Below are positions 45,801-53,889 of a stretch of DNA of 64,000 nt, piece after piece (the first letter of the stretch is position 1; each line of letters begins with the position of its first letter). The notes beneath the pieces are model-generated. The model worked only from the letters and a program-made list of their open reading frames with translations. It was not told the DNA's origin and ran no database searches. The position numbers and the translations under genes were made by a program. The DNA comes from Streptomyces catenulae (lineage in GTDB: Bacteria; Actinomycetota; Actinomycetes; Streptomycetales; Streptomycetaceae): contig NZ_JODY01000002.1 in NCBI RefSeq assembly GCF_000718015.1, positions 124,001 through 188,000 on the forward strand. The letters run 5' to 3'.

Positions 45801-46768
45801 GGGTGGCGGACGCCGGTCCCGACGACGCCTTCTTCGACCTCGGCGGCACCTCGCTGCTCGCGGTGCGGCTGGTGACGCGGATCCGCGAGGAGTGCGGCAC
45901 GGAGCTGACCATCGGCTCGCTCTTCGAGGCGCCGACCCCGGCGGCCCTCGCCGCCCGGCTGGCGACGGCGGCACCGGCGGCGGGGGACGCGCTCGACGTC
46001 GTCCTGCCGCTGCGCACCGTGGGCGACCGGCCGCCGCTGTTCGCCTTCCACCCGGCGGGCGGGCTGTCCTGGTGCTACGCGGGACTGTCCGCGCGGCTCG
46101 GCCCGGACCAGCCGCTCTACGGCATCCAGGCGCGCGGGCTGCTCGACGACGGGCCGCTCCCGCCGGACCTGGAGACCCAGGCCGCCGGGTACGTCCGCCA
46201 ACTGCGGGAGGTGCGGCCGCACGGTCCGTACCGGCTGCTGGGCTGGTCGGTCGGTGGGATCCTGGCGCACACCGTGGCGGTGCTGCTCCAGGAGGCGGGC
46301 GAGGAGGTCGAGCTGCTGGCGCTGCTCGACGCGTTCCCGGCCGAGCAGTGGCGGGAGCGGCCCGCGCCGGAGGAGGGCGACGCGCTCACCGCGGTGCTGC
46401 GGATGGCCGGTTTCGACCGGACGGACGAGCGGGACCGCGAGGACGTGCTGACGACGCTCCGCAAGGCGGGCAGTCCGCTGGCCGGGCTGAGCGATCACAC
46501 CCTGTCGCGGATCGTCGACATCGTGCCGCACCACGCCCGGATGATGCGCGCCCACCGCCACCGCCGGTTCGAGGGTGACGTCCTGTTCTTCACCGCGGCG
46601 GCGCCGCGCCCGGAGGACTGGCTGACCCGCGAGGCCTGGCGCCCGCATGTCTCCGGCCGGATCGTCAACCACGATCTGGACTGCACCCACCCGCAGCTGA
46701 TGCGGGAGACGCAGCTGGACGCCATCGCCGCCGTGCTCGCCCCGCGGCTGACGGGCCCCGCCGGATGA
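42839..46768 (+). CDS. single-module NRPS C-A-T-TE, EntF-like, serine-specific
   Basis: 1309 residues, the size of EntF. Condensation domain about 20-450 with HHLVMDG at 151-157. Adenylation domain about 470-970 with YTSGSTGRPKG, YGPTEAAVDVS and YRTGDLARW. Carrier domain with GGTSLLAVRL (Ser near 1005). Thioesterase with GWSVGG (Ser near 1135) and DCTHPQLM at the end. The pocket residues read D, V, W (FDVSVW), H (TCHFVP), F, S (VFASGEA), L (LYGPTEA) and V (VDVS), i.e. DVWHFSLV, identical to the code I know for serine in EntF. It should join DHB to serine and cyclise three units through the thioesterase. Confidence 0.92.
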   Translation: MTTAPTEAAPASPEDGPGAGLPLTAAQSGMWYAQALDPLSPAQNTAECLEIAGPLDPEVFAAALRHVTAETDALRVRVSDTPDGPRQHLLTEVAPPLSVHDLRGAADPDADAEAWMRADLAEPCDLAAGPPFRHALFRTGDERWLWYQRIHHLVMDGYGYSLLVRRTAEVYSALARGEEPGPRAFGSLAALVAQDEEYRASEAYAADADHWRTAFADRPEAPRLAGRGALPSRTFLRTTAHLSPEATERLRELATTLRATWPDVLIAAQALYTSRACDRADVVLGLPMMGRLGSVALRVPGMVMNVLPLRLSVTPGATFAQLVRQVVLGIREARRHQRYRYEDIRRDLGLLGEARGLVGPLVNVMPFDYGAEFAGAPARARNLSAGPVDDLTVNIYDRADGRGLRIDHDGNPALYDGAALARHQERFLTLLERLATTDPQQPLAGHTIATPDEHALVIDEFNDTTHEVPPTTLIGPIESRAARTPDATALVFGTTALTYRQLNARANRLARHLQERGAGPGKLVAVSVPRSVELVVALLAVLKSGAAYLPLDPDYPAQRLTYMLRDAAPVCALTDHAGRLPSDAGTPLIALDTLDVSGYLPVNPARALTPSHPAYVIYTSGSTGRPKGVVVSHRAIDNRLRWMQHAYPLDGRDRVLQKTPSSFDVSVWEFFWPLREGAALVVAEPGVHKDPVRLARLITERSVTTCHFVPSMLQVFLASPRAAGCGALRQVFASGEALPRETATLFARTLPGAALHNLYGPTEAAVDVSYHACAADGDGPVPIGRPVWNTRLYVLDAARQPCPPGVPGELFLAGRQLADGYLNRPELTAERFVDDPFGAPGDRMYRTGDLARWTAEGEVEYLGRTDHQVKLRGQRIELGEIEAALTARTGVDGACALVREDGAGEQRLIGYVTGTADPAAVRAELTSALPEHMVPAAVVVLDAFPLTPNGKLDRAALPAPVFGGSGAARRPANAREATVTRLFAEVLGVADAGPDDAFFDLGGTSLLAVRLVTRIREECGTELTIGSLFEAPTPAALAARLATAAPAAGDALDVVLPLRTVGDRPPLFAFHPAGGLSWCYAGLSARLGPDQPLYGIQARGLLDDGPLPPDLETQAAGYVRQLREVRPHGPYRLLGWSVGGILAHTVAVLLQEAGEEVELLALLDAFPAEQWRERPAPEEGDALTAVLRMAGFDRTDERDREDVLTTLRKAGSPLAGLSDHTLSRIVDIVPHHARMMRAHRHRRFEGDVLFFTAAAPRPEDWLTREAWRPHVSGRIVNHDLDCTHPQLMRETQLDAIAAVLAPRLTGPAG

Positions 46769-47478
46769 CGCCCACGGGCCCCGCGCCGCACCTCGCACCG
46801 GCGGGCGGCCCCGGCCCCCGCGCCGCGGAGTTGGCGCGGGGCCCGTGGCTGCGCCTCGTCACGGCGGAGGCGCAGGGCGAGGACGGCGTGGCGCTGCTGG
46901 ACGCGCGGGAGCGGCAGCGGGCGGCGGCGCTGCGCCGCCCGGCCGACCGTGCGCTGTACATCGCCGTCCACGCGGAGCTGCGCCGGGTGCTGGGCGGGTT
47001 GCTGGACACGGCGCCGGACGCGGTGGAGCTGGTGCGGCTGGCGTGCCCGGGGTGCGGCGGCCCGCACGGGCGTCCGGCGGTGGCGGGCGGGGCGGTGCAC
47101 TTCTCGCTCGCCCACGGCGACGGTCTGGCGTTGCTGGGGCTGGCCGCCGACCCGATCGGCGTCGATGTGGAACGCGTCCCCGGCGCCCGGTTGGCGGCGG
47201 ACGCGTCCGCCGCGCTGCACCCGGCCGAACGGGCGGCGTTGGCGCACCTGCCGGCGGACGCCCGTCCGGCCGCCTTCGCCCGCTGCTGGACCCGTAAGGA
47301 GGCGTACCTCAAGGCGACCGGCGAGGGCCTGTCCGGCGCCGCGCTGCACGGCCGTCACCTGGGCTGCGGCCCCCGCCCGGAGCCGGTCCCCGGCTGGACG
47401 CTCATCGACGTACCGGTCCCCGGCGGCTGGGCGGCGGCCTGCGCGGTCCGGGGCCGGGGCGCGGCCCCGCCTCCTTAG
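46765..47478 (+). CDS. 4'-phosphopantetheinyl transferase (EntD/Sfp type)
   Basis: 237 residues. The metal and CoA motifs are PIGVDVERV (about 131-139) and WTRKEAYLKATGEGL (about 174-188), with HFSLAHG (about 112-118) before them. It converts apo carrier domains to the holo form, here the aryl carrier protein and the synthetase carrier domain. It overlaps the synthetase stop by four bases (ATGA), which supports a dedicated role. The Ala/Arg/Pro-rich tail is not informative. Confidence 0.9.
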   Translation: MTPTGPAPHLAPAGGPGPRAAELARGPWLRLVTAEAQGEDGVALLDARERQRAAALRRPADRALYIAVHAELRRVLGGLLDTAPDAVELVRLACPGCGGPHGRPAVAGGAVHFSLAHGDGLALLGLAADPIGVDVERVPGARLAADASAALHPAERAALAHLPADARPAAFARCWTRKEAYLKATGEGLSGAALHGRHLGCGPRPEPVPGWTLIDVPVPGGWAAACAVRGRGAAPPP

Positions 47479-47488
47479 ACTCGCGTCC

Positions 47489-47971
47489 ATGGGTACGGGG
47501 CGAGGCGGGACGGCGGGCACGGTCGCGCGGCTGTGGACGGCCGGTGAGATGCCGTACGGTGACGCGCTCTACCGGCCGGACGACACCGCTCTGGAGCTCC
47601 ATGTCGAGGGCCCCGGGCGCTACCACCCGGACGCCGGACAGCCGATCCCGTTCCGTCTCGGCGGGCCGGTCGAGGTGGCCCGGATCGTCGCGGAGTGCGG
47701 CACCACCGAGGTGGATCCGGCGTTCGAGAGCGCCCTGCCGGACGGTTCCGGGTGGCTGTGCGGCGGCGGCAGCGGTATGGGCAACGTCGGTTATCTCGCC
47801 CGCCTCGCCCCCGACCGGTCGCTGCGGTGGGTGGCCGTGATGTGGAGCTCCAACCCGTTCGTGGCGGTGCGTCACGAGGGCACCACCGCCGTCTGCTTCA
47901 ACGACTGGGGTAACCGGCTCGCCCTCGACCTCACCGCCCCCGCGCTCGCCCGGGACGGGTGCGGGAGCTGA
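47489..47971 (+). CDS. hypothetical protein downstream of the PPTase
   Basis: 160 residues of no family that I recognise, soluble, no signal peptide. The middle contains DDTALELHVEGPGRYHPDAGQPIPFRLGGPVEVARIVAECG and the C-terminal half LRWVAVMWSSNPFVAVRHEGTTAVCFNDWGNRLALDL, which looks beta-rich. The ATG lies 10 bases after the PPTase stop, so it may be the last gene of the siderophore transcript, but nothing in it points to iron metabolism. It ends 34 bases from the convergent VOC gene. Confidence 0.6.
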   Translation: MGTGRGGTAGTVARLWTAGEMPYGDALYRPDDTALELHVEGPGRYHPDAGQPIPFRLGGPVEVARIVAECGTTEVDPAFESALPDGSGWLCGGGSGMGNVGYLARLAPDRSLRWVAVMWSSNPFVAVRHEGTTAVCFNDWGNRLALDLTAPALARDGCGS

Positions 47972-48005
47972 TCCCGCTCACGGAGGAAGCGGTCCGGGAG
48001 GCGGG

Positions 48006-48353
48006 TCAGCGGTGGGCCAGTACGTTGACCACCCGGCCGCCGGGGTCGCGGACGAAGAACCTCCGCACCCCCCACTCCTCGTCCTGCAGCGGGTGCACGA
48101 TCTCCGCGCCGCTCGCCCGCAGGGCGGCGTAGGCCGCGTCCACGTCGTCGACCTCCACGCTCATGTCGGGGACGAGCGGCGCCGTCCGGTCCTCGGCCAT
48201 GACGCTGATCTGCGCCGCCGGGCTGGTCGGGGAGGCGAGCGTCATGATCCAGCCGTGGTTCATCACCTCCTCGAACCCCAGCAGGCCGTAGAACTCCCGG
48301 CTCTCCTGCGCGGCTTCCGATCGGATGGTGGGCACGACGCGGCGAACGGCCAT
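48006..48353 (-). CDS. VOC (glyoxalase/bleomycin resistance) family protein
   Basis: 115 residues with two beta-alpha-beta-beta-beta modules: VVPTIRSEAAQESREFYGLLGFEEVMNHGWIMTLASP and MSVEVDDVDAAYAALRASGAEIVHPLQDEEWGVRRFFVRDPGGRVVNVLAHR. Such small VOC proteins bind metals and drugs or act as dioxygenases and isomerases. The substrate is unknown. It is transcribed alone. Confidence 0.85.
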   Translation of the reverse strand: MAVRRVVPTIRSEAAQESREFYGLLGFEEVMNHGWIMTLASPTSPAAQISVMAEDRTAPLVPDMSVEVDDVDAAYAALRASGAEIVHPLQDEEWGVRRFFVRDPGGRVVNVLAHR

Positions 48354-48486
48354 CGGACGACTCCAAGGGAGGGAGGGCGGATGTGTCTCGGGAACCCCCA
48401 GGAGTACTACGGCACCGGCGCCACCGCACGCACTTGTGTCCCGGACGCCGGGGCGCGGCAGGGCGGGACACGGTCCGGCCGCGAGT

Positions 48487-49038
48487 TCAGTCGATCGTTT
48501 TGATCACCCGGGCGGGGACTCCCGCGACCAGGGTGCGGGCGGGCACATCGCGGGTCACCACCGCACCCGCCGCGACCACGGCACCGGCGCCGACGGTCAC
48601 CCCTTGCAGGATCACGGCGGACGTGCCGATCCAGACGTCGTCCTCGACGACGATCGGGGCGAGGGAGAGGTAGGCGCGGCGCTCGGCGAGGCGCAGCGGG
48701 TGCCCGCCGGTGATCAGGCTCACCTTCGGGGCGATCATGACGCCGTCACCGATGCGGATCCCGCCCCGGTCCATGAAGGTGCATCCCTGGTTGACGAAGA
48801 CGTTCTCGCCGAACGCCGTGTTCAGCCCGTACTCGGTGAAGAACGGCGGATAGATCGTCACGGACTCCGGGAGCGGGCCGCCGAACACCACGGACAGGAG
48901 TGCGGCACGGCCCTCGCCGTCGCCGAACGGCAGCACGTTCAGCCGGGACGTCGCGTCCGTCACCTCCGCGACGCGCTCCACGTGGCGGGCGAACTCGGGC
49001 GTGGGGACGGGGAGGACCTGCTCGGTACGGGGAGACAT
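48487..49038 (-). CDS. sugar O-acetyltransferase, left-handed beta-helix (maltose/galactoside acetyltransferase-like)
   Basis: 183 residues. Hexapeptide repeats ([43 protein letters not shown] and [52 protein letters not shown]) form the parallel helix; the catalytic histidine is in TGGHP. The family acetylates sugars or related acceptors using acetyl-CoA. ATG 49038 is chosen since the frame in front of it overlaps the divergent LysR start. The divergent LysR gene suggests regulation by that protein. Confidence 0.85.
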   Translation of the reverse strand: MSPRTEQVLPVPTPEFARHVERVAEVTDATSRLNVLPFGDGEGRAALLSVVFGGPLPESVTIYPPFFTEYGLNTAFGENVFVNQGCTFMDRGGIRIGDGVMIAPKVSLITGGHPLRLAERRAYLSLAPIVVEDDVWIGTSAVILQGVTVGAGAVVAAGAVVTRDVPARTLVAGVPARVIKTID

Positions 49039-49126
49039 GCGGCGATCCCACCACCGGCGGAAGGCGCGATCAAACAACCGCACGGCCCACCGGCACCACC
49101 TCCCGTTGTGTCCGTAGCCTCGGGGC

Positions 49127-50056
49127 ATGGATGTGGAAGCGCTGCGGACGTTCGTGGCCGTCGCCGAGGCCGGTCAGTTCCAGGCGGCGGCGGACGCGCT
49201 CGGGATCAGCCAACAGGCGGTCTCCAAACGGATCGCGACCCTGGAGAGACACCTCGCGGTCACGCTCCTGGTACGCACCCCGCGGGGCTCGCGGCCGAGC
49301 CGGGACGGGCAGGTCCTGCTGCCGCACGCCAGGAAGGTCGTCGCCGCCGTCGAGCAGGCGGAGCGGTCGGTGCGCCCCGGCGGTCGGCCGTTGCGTATCG
49401 ACGTCCTCCACCGGCGCATCGCTCCGGCCCGGGCCGTCCACCGGTTCTACCGCGCCCGTCCCGGGACGGCCCTGGACGTGGTCACGCTGAGCGACGAGAA
49501 CGCCGCGCAGGCCGCGCAAGCGGTGCTCGAAGGGACCGTCGACGCTTCCTTCCGCGCCCTGCCGGTGGATCAGGTCCCGGCCGGGATCAGCGCCGAACGG
49601 CTCCTGAACGCGCCCCTGGAGCTTCTCGTCGGGCCCGGCCACCCCTTCGCGGACGCCCCCTGGGTCAGGCCCGCGGACCTGGCCGGTCACCGCATCTGGA
49701 TCCCCGGGATCAGGCCGGGCACGGAGTGGGCGGCGTTCTACCGGGCGCTGTCCGGGGCCTTCGGGCTGAGCATCGACGCGCTCGGCCCCCACTTCGGTGA
49801 CGACGCCCTGATGGACGCGCTGGCCGACTCGGACTCGTCGGCCACCCTGGTCGGCAGGGGCGACCGGTACCGGTGGCCCCGGAGCCACGCTCTGCGGCGC
49901 ATCCCGCTGCGCCGACCGACGCCGGTCTACCCGCACCTGCTGCTGTCCCGCACCGGAGACCGGCACCCCGTACTGACCGCGCTGCGGGACCAGTTGCGCA
50001 CGTCAGGGCCTCGCCTCCCGGACGACGCCTGGGTACCGGACGGGTTGGACCACTGA
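49127..50056 (+). CDS. LysR family transcriptional regulator
   Basis: 309 residues. The N-terminal HTH ([54 protein letters not shown], 1-54) is canonical; a substrate-binding domain (about 88-300) follows. Transcribed away from the acetyltransferase, 88 bases apart, the usual arrangement for a LysR protein controlling its neighbour. The effector is unknown. Confidence 0.9.
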   Translation: MDVEALRTFVAVAEAGQFQAAADALGISQQAVSKRIATLERHLAVTLLVRTPRGSRPSRDGQVLLPHARKVVAAVEQAERSVRPGGRPLRIDVLHRRIAPARAVHRFYRARPGTALDVVTLSDENAAQAAQAVLEGTVDASFRALPVDQVPAGISAERLLNAPLELLVGPGHPFADAPWVRPADLAGHRIWIPGIRPGTEWAAFYRALSGAFGLSIDALGPHFGDDALMDALADSDSSATLVGRGDRYRWPRSHALRRIPLRRPTPVYPHLLLSRTGDRHPVLTALRDQLRTSGPRLPDDAWVPDGLDH

Positions 50057-50072
50057 CGGCGGGCCCCGGGCG

Positions 50073-50534
50073 CTACCGGACCGGGAGGTCGGCCCCGTGT
50101 TCCGCCGCGGGCCGGGGGCCGTGGATCCGCCGGTCGGCCTCGGTGATTTCGAGGTCGTTGATGCTCGCCTCCCGGCGCCGCATGAGCCCGCGCGCGTCGA
50201 ACTCCCACTGTTCGTTGCCGTAACTGCGCCACCATCGGCCCTCGGTGTCGCGGCACTCGTACTGGAAGCGGACGGAGATGCGGTTCCCCTGGAACGACCA
50301 GAGGCTCTTGCGGAGCGCGTAGTCGAGTTCGCGCTCCCATTTCCGGGTCAGAAAAGCGACGATCTCCTCGCGCCCGCTCAGGAACGTGTCGCGATTGCGC
50401 CACACCGAGTCCGGTGTGTAGGCGAGCGCCACCCGGTGGGGGTCGCGGGTGTTCCACGCGTCCTCGGCCGCCTGGACCTTCTGCCGGGCGGTCTCCTGCG
50501 TGAACGGCGGGTGGGGCGGGCGGTCTTCCGGCAC
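50073..50534 (-). CDS. DUF1348 (NTF2-fold) protein
   Basis: 153 residues. The DUF1348 features are [74 protein letters not shown] and [26 protein letters not shown]. The fold is that of SnoaL/NTF2. The function is unknown. The GTG 50534 is preceded by GGAGGAGG. It is 80 bases downstream of the enterochelin esterase gene on the same strand and may share its transcript. Confidence 0.85.
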   Translation of the reverse strand: MPEDRPPHPPFTQETARQKVQAAEDAWNTRDPHRVALAYTPDSVWRNRDTFLSGREEIVAFLTRKWERELDYALRKSLWSFQGNRISVRFQYECRDTEGRWWRSYGNEQWEFDARGLMRRREASINDLEITEADRRIHGPRPAAEHGADLPVR

Positions 50535-50614
50535 GGTGGCCTCCTCCGGTCGTACGCGTACGGTGTCCGCCGCGGCCCGGCGCGCCGTACGCTCCGGCCG
50601 CGGCGGCGACCACC

Positions 50615-51895
50615 CTATGCGGAAGGACCGGCCCCGATCCGGCTGCCCGCGCCGAGCAACTCCACGAGTCCGTCGGCGAGTTCGTCGCGCCAGCAGAGGT
50701 AGTCGTGGCCGCCGTTGAACTCGTGGTAGGTGGCGTCGTCGTACCCGGCGGCGGCGAGCGCGTCGCGCAGCCGCCGGGCGGCGGGCAGGGCCACCCACTC
50801 CTGGGCGCCGGAGGAGAGCCGGAAGCGGACCGGCCGCCGCGGGGTGGCGGCGAGGCGGGCGGTGAACCATTCCGCGTCCGGGCCGACCGGCCACCAGAAC
50901 GAGCCGGACTGGGAGAGGACGTTGCCGAACCGGTGCGGTGCGGTGAGCGCCGCGTACGCCGCGGTCAGTCCGCCCAGGCTCTGCCCGGCGACGACCGTAC
51001 GCGCCGGGTCGGCGGTGAGCGGGAGCCGTCCGGCGGCCCACGGGAGCAACTCCTCGTCGAGGAAGGCGACGAACTCCGGGCGGCAGGTCAGCTCCCGCCA
51101 GCGGGTGGTGGCGTCGACGGACTCCGGGAGGAGGGCGGCGACGGGCGGGATCCGGCCGTCGGCGACGAGATTGTCGAGGAGGTGCGCGAGGCCGAGCCGG
51201 GGCTGCCAGTGTTCGCCGTCGAGCAGCACCAGGACCGGCAGCGCGGCGTCCGGTGCGGTGTGCGGCGGCCGGTAGAGCCGGACCCGGCGGGCGCCGCCGA
51301 GGTGGCGGCTGGGCACGTCGTGGGTGGTGACGGTGCCGCGGGGGACGCCGGGCCGCGGCTCCCATCCGGCGTCCCGCGGCGCGCCGGGCAGCCGGGCGCA
51401 GGAGACGCCCGGACCGCCCCAACGGCCGGGCAGTGTACGGGAGTTGAGCGGGTCGGGGTGGCGCCGGGTGCGGAGCCAGGAGGCGTAGCCGTCGTCGTCC
51501 GGTGCGGGTCCGTCGCCCTCGTCCACACAGAACTCGTAGGTGCCGTACCAGTCGCGGCGCAGCCGGAGCGTCCAGTGCCAGACGTCGGTGCCGGGCAGGT
51601 GCTCCATGGAGTTGGCGTCGGGGGCGCGGGGGTCGACGAGCTTGTTGGGCAGCACCTGGACGGCGCGGGTGGCGGGGGTGCCGCGCCACAGGAAGGTGAC
51701 GGCGGCGTGGTCCGGGTCGCCCTGCGGGTCGGGCCCGACGAGCGGGGTGCCGGTACGCGCCGCCTCGGCCCAGAACTCCGCGACGCGGTCCGGTGCGGGC
51801 AGGGCGGGGCCGGTGGCGATCCTCGGCAGCGGCTGCGGACGGGCCACGCGGGGCGGGTGGTGGGCGGTGCCCTCGGGCGACGCGGACGCGAGCAT
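50615..51895 (-). CDS. fes: enterochelin esterase (Fes/IroD-like)
   Basis: 426 residues. The N-terminal Fes-type domain (about 60-190: [60 protein letters not shown]) precedes an alpha/beta-hydrolase domain (about 205-420). The nucleophile lies in [17 protein letters not shown] and the catalytic histidine in NGGHDYLCW. It opens the ester bonds of ferric enterobactin to release iron in the cytoplasm. It lies 3 kb from the siderophore cluster but an iron-box-like site is upstream. ATG 51895 has GGAG nine bases before it. Confidence 0.9.
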   Translation of the reverse strand: MLASASPEGTAHHPPRVARPQPLPRIATGPALPAPDRVAEFWAEAARTGTPLVGPDPQGDPDHAAVTFLWRGTPATRAVQVLPNKLVDPRAPDANSMEHLPGTDVWHWTLRLRRDWYGTYEFCVDEGDGPAPDDDGYASWLRTRRHPDPLNSRTLPGRWGGPGVSCARLPGAPRDAGWEPRPGVPRGTVTTHDVPSRHLGGARRVRLYRPPHTAPDAALPVLVLLDGEHWQPRLGLAHLLDNLVADGRIPPVAALLPESVDATTRWRELTCRPEFVAFLDEELLPWAAGRLPLTADPARTVVAGQSLGGLTAAYAALTAPHRFGNVLSQSGSFWWPVGPDAEWFTARLAATPRRPVRFRLSSGAQEWVALPAARRLRDALAAAGYDDATYHEFNGGHDYLCWRDELADGLVELLGAGSRIGAGPSA

Positions 51896-51983
51896 GCGGC
51901 GGAACTCCGGTGACGGGGGCGGGCGGCCGTGGGGCCGCGCGCCCGGGCGGACCTCCGGGGCGCCGCTCGGACACCCCAGACAC

Positions 51984-52002
51984 TTAGGGTCACCTTACCT
52001 TT
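51984..52002 (-). promoter_or_regulatory. imperfect iron box upstream of fes
   Basis: On the minus strand the 19 bases read AAAGGTAAGGTGACCCTAA, 13 of 19 identical to TTAGGTTAGGCTAACCTAA with the AGG/CCT cores kept. It lies about 90 bases before the fes start and fits iron repression, though weaker than the box at 37.1 kb. Confidence 0.5.
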
Positions 52003-52076
52003 GCCGCCACGGCGCGCCCGAGGGAGGCCACCCGCACCTCACCTGTGACACGAGCCACACCGTTTCGGGCTCAAAG

Positions 52077-52095
52077 TTAGGTAAGCCTAAGCTAA
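52077..52095 (+). promoter_or_regulatory. iron box upstream of the YncE-like gene
   Basis: TTAGGTAAGCCTAAGCTAA matches the consensus at 16 of 19 positions. It lies 69 bases before the ATG of the propeller gene at 52164, followed by AATTTTATT. It may also contribute to fes control in the opposite direction. Confidence 0.75.
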
Positions 52096-52163
52096 TTTTA
52101 TTGCCAGCTCGCTTCTCCGCGAACACCCCCAAACGGCATCCCTGCCAAGGAGACTGACGCCGC

Positions 52164-53243
52164 ATGTCCGCACTGCCCCTCCGCATCCGCCGACTCGCCG
52201 CCACCGCCGTGGCCCTCGCCGCGGGCGGCACACTCACCCTCACCGGCGCCGCCCACGCCGCCACCGCGACGCCCGCCGCCCACCCGGTGGCCGCCACCAA
52301 AGCGGCGCCCGCCACGGCGGCGCCTCTGGTCAAGGGCCTCTACCAGTCCGCGTACTCCGAGCGGAACCACGTCCTGTGGGCGACCGCCTCGGTGGGCCGC
52401 CCGCCGGTGACCCAGTCCGCGCTGGTGAAGGTCGACCCGCGGACGATGGCGGTCCGCGCCTCCTACACCCCGCCCGTCACCGACCGGGCCACCGGCGCCG
52501 TCGAGGCGGTCTACGGCATCGACGTCGACGACCGGCACAACACCGTCTGGACCACCAACACCCGCGACAACTCCGTCGCCGTCTACAGCCAGCGCACCGG
52601 CAAGCACCTCGCCACCCTGCCCGGCGTCAACCACGCCCGCGAGGTCGTCGTCGACGAACGCCACCACACCGCCTGGGCCAGCGGCTTCGGCGACGGCACG
52701 CTCGTCGCGTTCGACACCCGCACCTACAAGGAGAAGAAGCGCGTCACCGTCGAGGGCGCCGGTACCGCCGGACTCGCCGTCAACGAGCGCACCGGCACCG
52801 CCTACGCGACCGACCTGAACGGCAACCAGATCATCGAGGCGAGGCCCGGCGCCAAGAAGCCCCGGCTGATCCCCACCGGCGAGGGCCCGATCTCGCTCGC
52901 CCTCTCCCGCGACGGCCGCACCGCCTACACCGCCGACCAGAAGGCCGGTACGGTCTCCGTCGTCGATCTGCGCAAGGGCTCCGTCGTGAAGACCGTGGCG
53001 ACCGGCGAGGGCACCCTCGCCGTCGCCAGCGACCCGCGCACCGGCACCGTCGCGGTCGCCAACCGCACCGCGGCCACCGTCTCCCTCATCAACCCCCGCA
53101 AGGGCACCGTCGTACGGACCGTGACCACCGGCGCCAACCCGAACCACATCGAGATCGCCCACGGCACCGCCTACGTCGTCGACAAGTCGGGCACCGGCCC
53201 GCAGGGCGAGGACCAGCTCAACCGGATCCGCGTCACCCGCTGA
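52164..53243 (+). CDS. secreted YncE-like beta-propeller protein, iron-box controlled
   Basis: 359 residues. The signal peptide (MSALPLRIRRLAATAVALAAGGTLTLTGAAHAA) leads into about seven YVTN-type blades (NTVWTTNTRDNSVAVYS, HTAWASGFGDGTLVAFDT, GTAYATDLNGNQIIEA, RTAYTADQKAGTVSVVDL, GTVAVANRTAATVSLINP, GTAYVVDKSG). Such proteins are secreted or surface-bound; E. coli YncE responds to iron limitation. Together with the iron box this suggests a part in iron acquisition, but no enzymatic or binding residue identifies how. The ATG follows AAGGAGAC. Confidence 0.8.
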   Translation: MSALPLRIRRLAATAVALAAGGTLTLTGAAHAATATPAAHPVAATKAAPATAAPLVKGLYQSAYSERNHVLWATASVGRPPVTQSALVKVDPRTMAVRASYTPPVTDRATGAVEAVYGIDVDDRHNTVWTTNTRDNSVAVYSQRTGKHLATLPGVNHAREVVVDERHHTAWASGFGDGTLVAFDTRTYKEKKRVTVEGAGTAGLAVNERTGTAYATDLNGNQIIEARPGAKKPRLIPTGEGPISLALSRDGRTAYTADQKAGTVSVVDLRKGSVVKTVATGEGTLAVASDPRTGTVAVANRTAATVSLINPRKGTVVRTVTTGANPNHIEIAHGTAYVVDKSGTGPQGEDQLNRIRVTR

Positions 53244-53259
53244 CCCGCTCCCCCGGTAC

Positions 53260-53308
53260 GCCGTGGCCCCGGTGCCCCGCCCCCACGGGCGGGCACCGGG
53301 GCCACGGC
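53260..53308. terminator. large bidirectional terminator
   Basis: A long stem with one bulged C: GCCGTGGCCCCGGTGCC (from 53260) pairs with GGCACCGGGGCCACGGC (to 53308). It separates the plus-strand propeller gene from the convergent tetR gene. Confidence 0.75.
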
Positions 53309-53328
53309 ACATCCGGGCGGGCGCGCCG

Positions 53329-53889
53329 CTACCCGCCGCCGCCCAGCGTCTCCCGGAGCAGCGCCGCCAGTTCATCCGACGCCACCTCGCCCAACTCCTC
53401 GAACGCGCCGGAGCGGCGGCCCAGCACGATGCCGATGACGGCGGCGACCACGATCTCGGCGCGCAGCCGGGGCTGCTCGCGGCCCTCCGCCGCGAACCGG
53501 CGGTGCAGCGGCTCCACGAGCCGGTCGTGGAGCGCGGCGCGGGCCGCCTCGTCCGCCGCCGGATCGCTCAGCGGCTGCACGCCGACCTGGAGGATCGGGA
53601 CGAAACCGCGGCGGGCGGCGCCTTCGAGGACCTGTTGCAGCCGGTCCGGGGCGAGGAGGTCGCTGACCGGCGCGTCGCCCCGTTCGGCCTCGACGGCGGC
53701 GAGGTAGAGCTGCGTCTTGCCGCCGAAGTAGCGGGCGATCAGCGCCGGGTCCACGCCCGCGCGGCGGCCGATGTCCCGGGTGGTGGTGCGGTCGAAGCCG
53801 CGTTCCGAGAAGAGTTCGCTCGCCGCGTGCAGCAGCGCCTCGCGGCTGCGCGCGGAATCCCTGCGGCGCGCCTCCTGAGTGCCGGTCAC
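53329..53889 (-). CDS. TetR family transcriptional regulator
   Basis: 186 residues. The N-terminal HTH (RDSARSREALLHAASELFSERGFDRTTTRDIGRRAGVDPALIARYFGGKTQLYLAAVEAERG, about 8-66) is standard; the rest is a helical ligand domain (C-terminal TetR_C-like LLAPDRLQQVLEGAARRGFVPILQVGVQPL). It is encoded after, and overlapping by four bases with, an MFS drug transporter gene. Its operator is likely the palindrome upstream of that operon. Confidence 0.9.
   Translation of the reverse strand: MTGTQEARRRDSARSREALLHAASELFSERGFDRTTTRDIGRRAGVDPALIARYFGGKTQLYLAAVEAERGDAPVSDLLAPDRLQQVLEGAARRGFVPILQVGVQPLSDPAADEAARAALHDRLVEPLHRRFAAEGREQPRLRAEIVVAAVIGIVLGRRSGAFEELGEVASDELAALLRETLGGGG

Noticed and set aside
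43532..46798. Very long open frame of over 1000 codons on the minus strand opposite the NRPS gene
   Set aside because: A by-product of high GC: composition is rich in Arg, Gly, Gln, Val and His with no domain, while the plus strand holds a full set of NRPS motifs.
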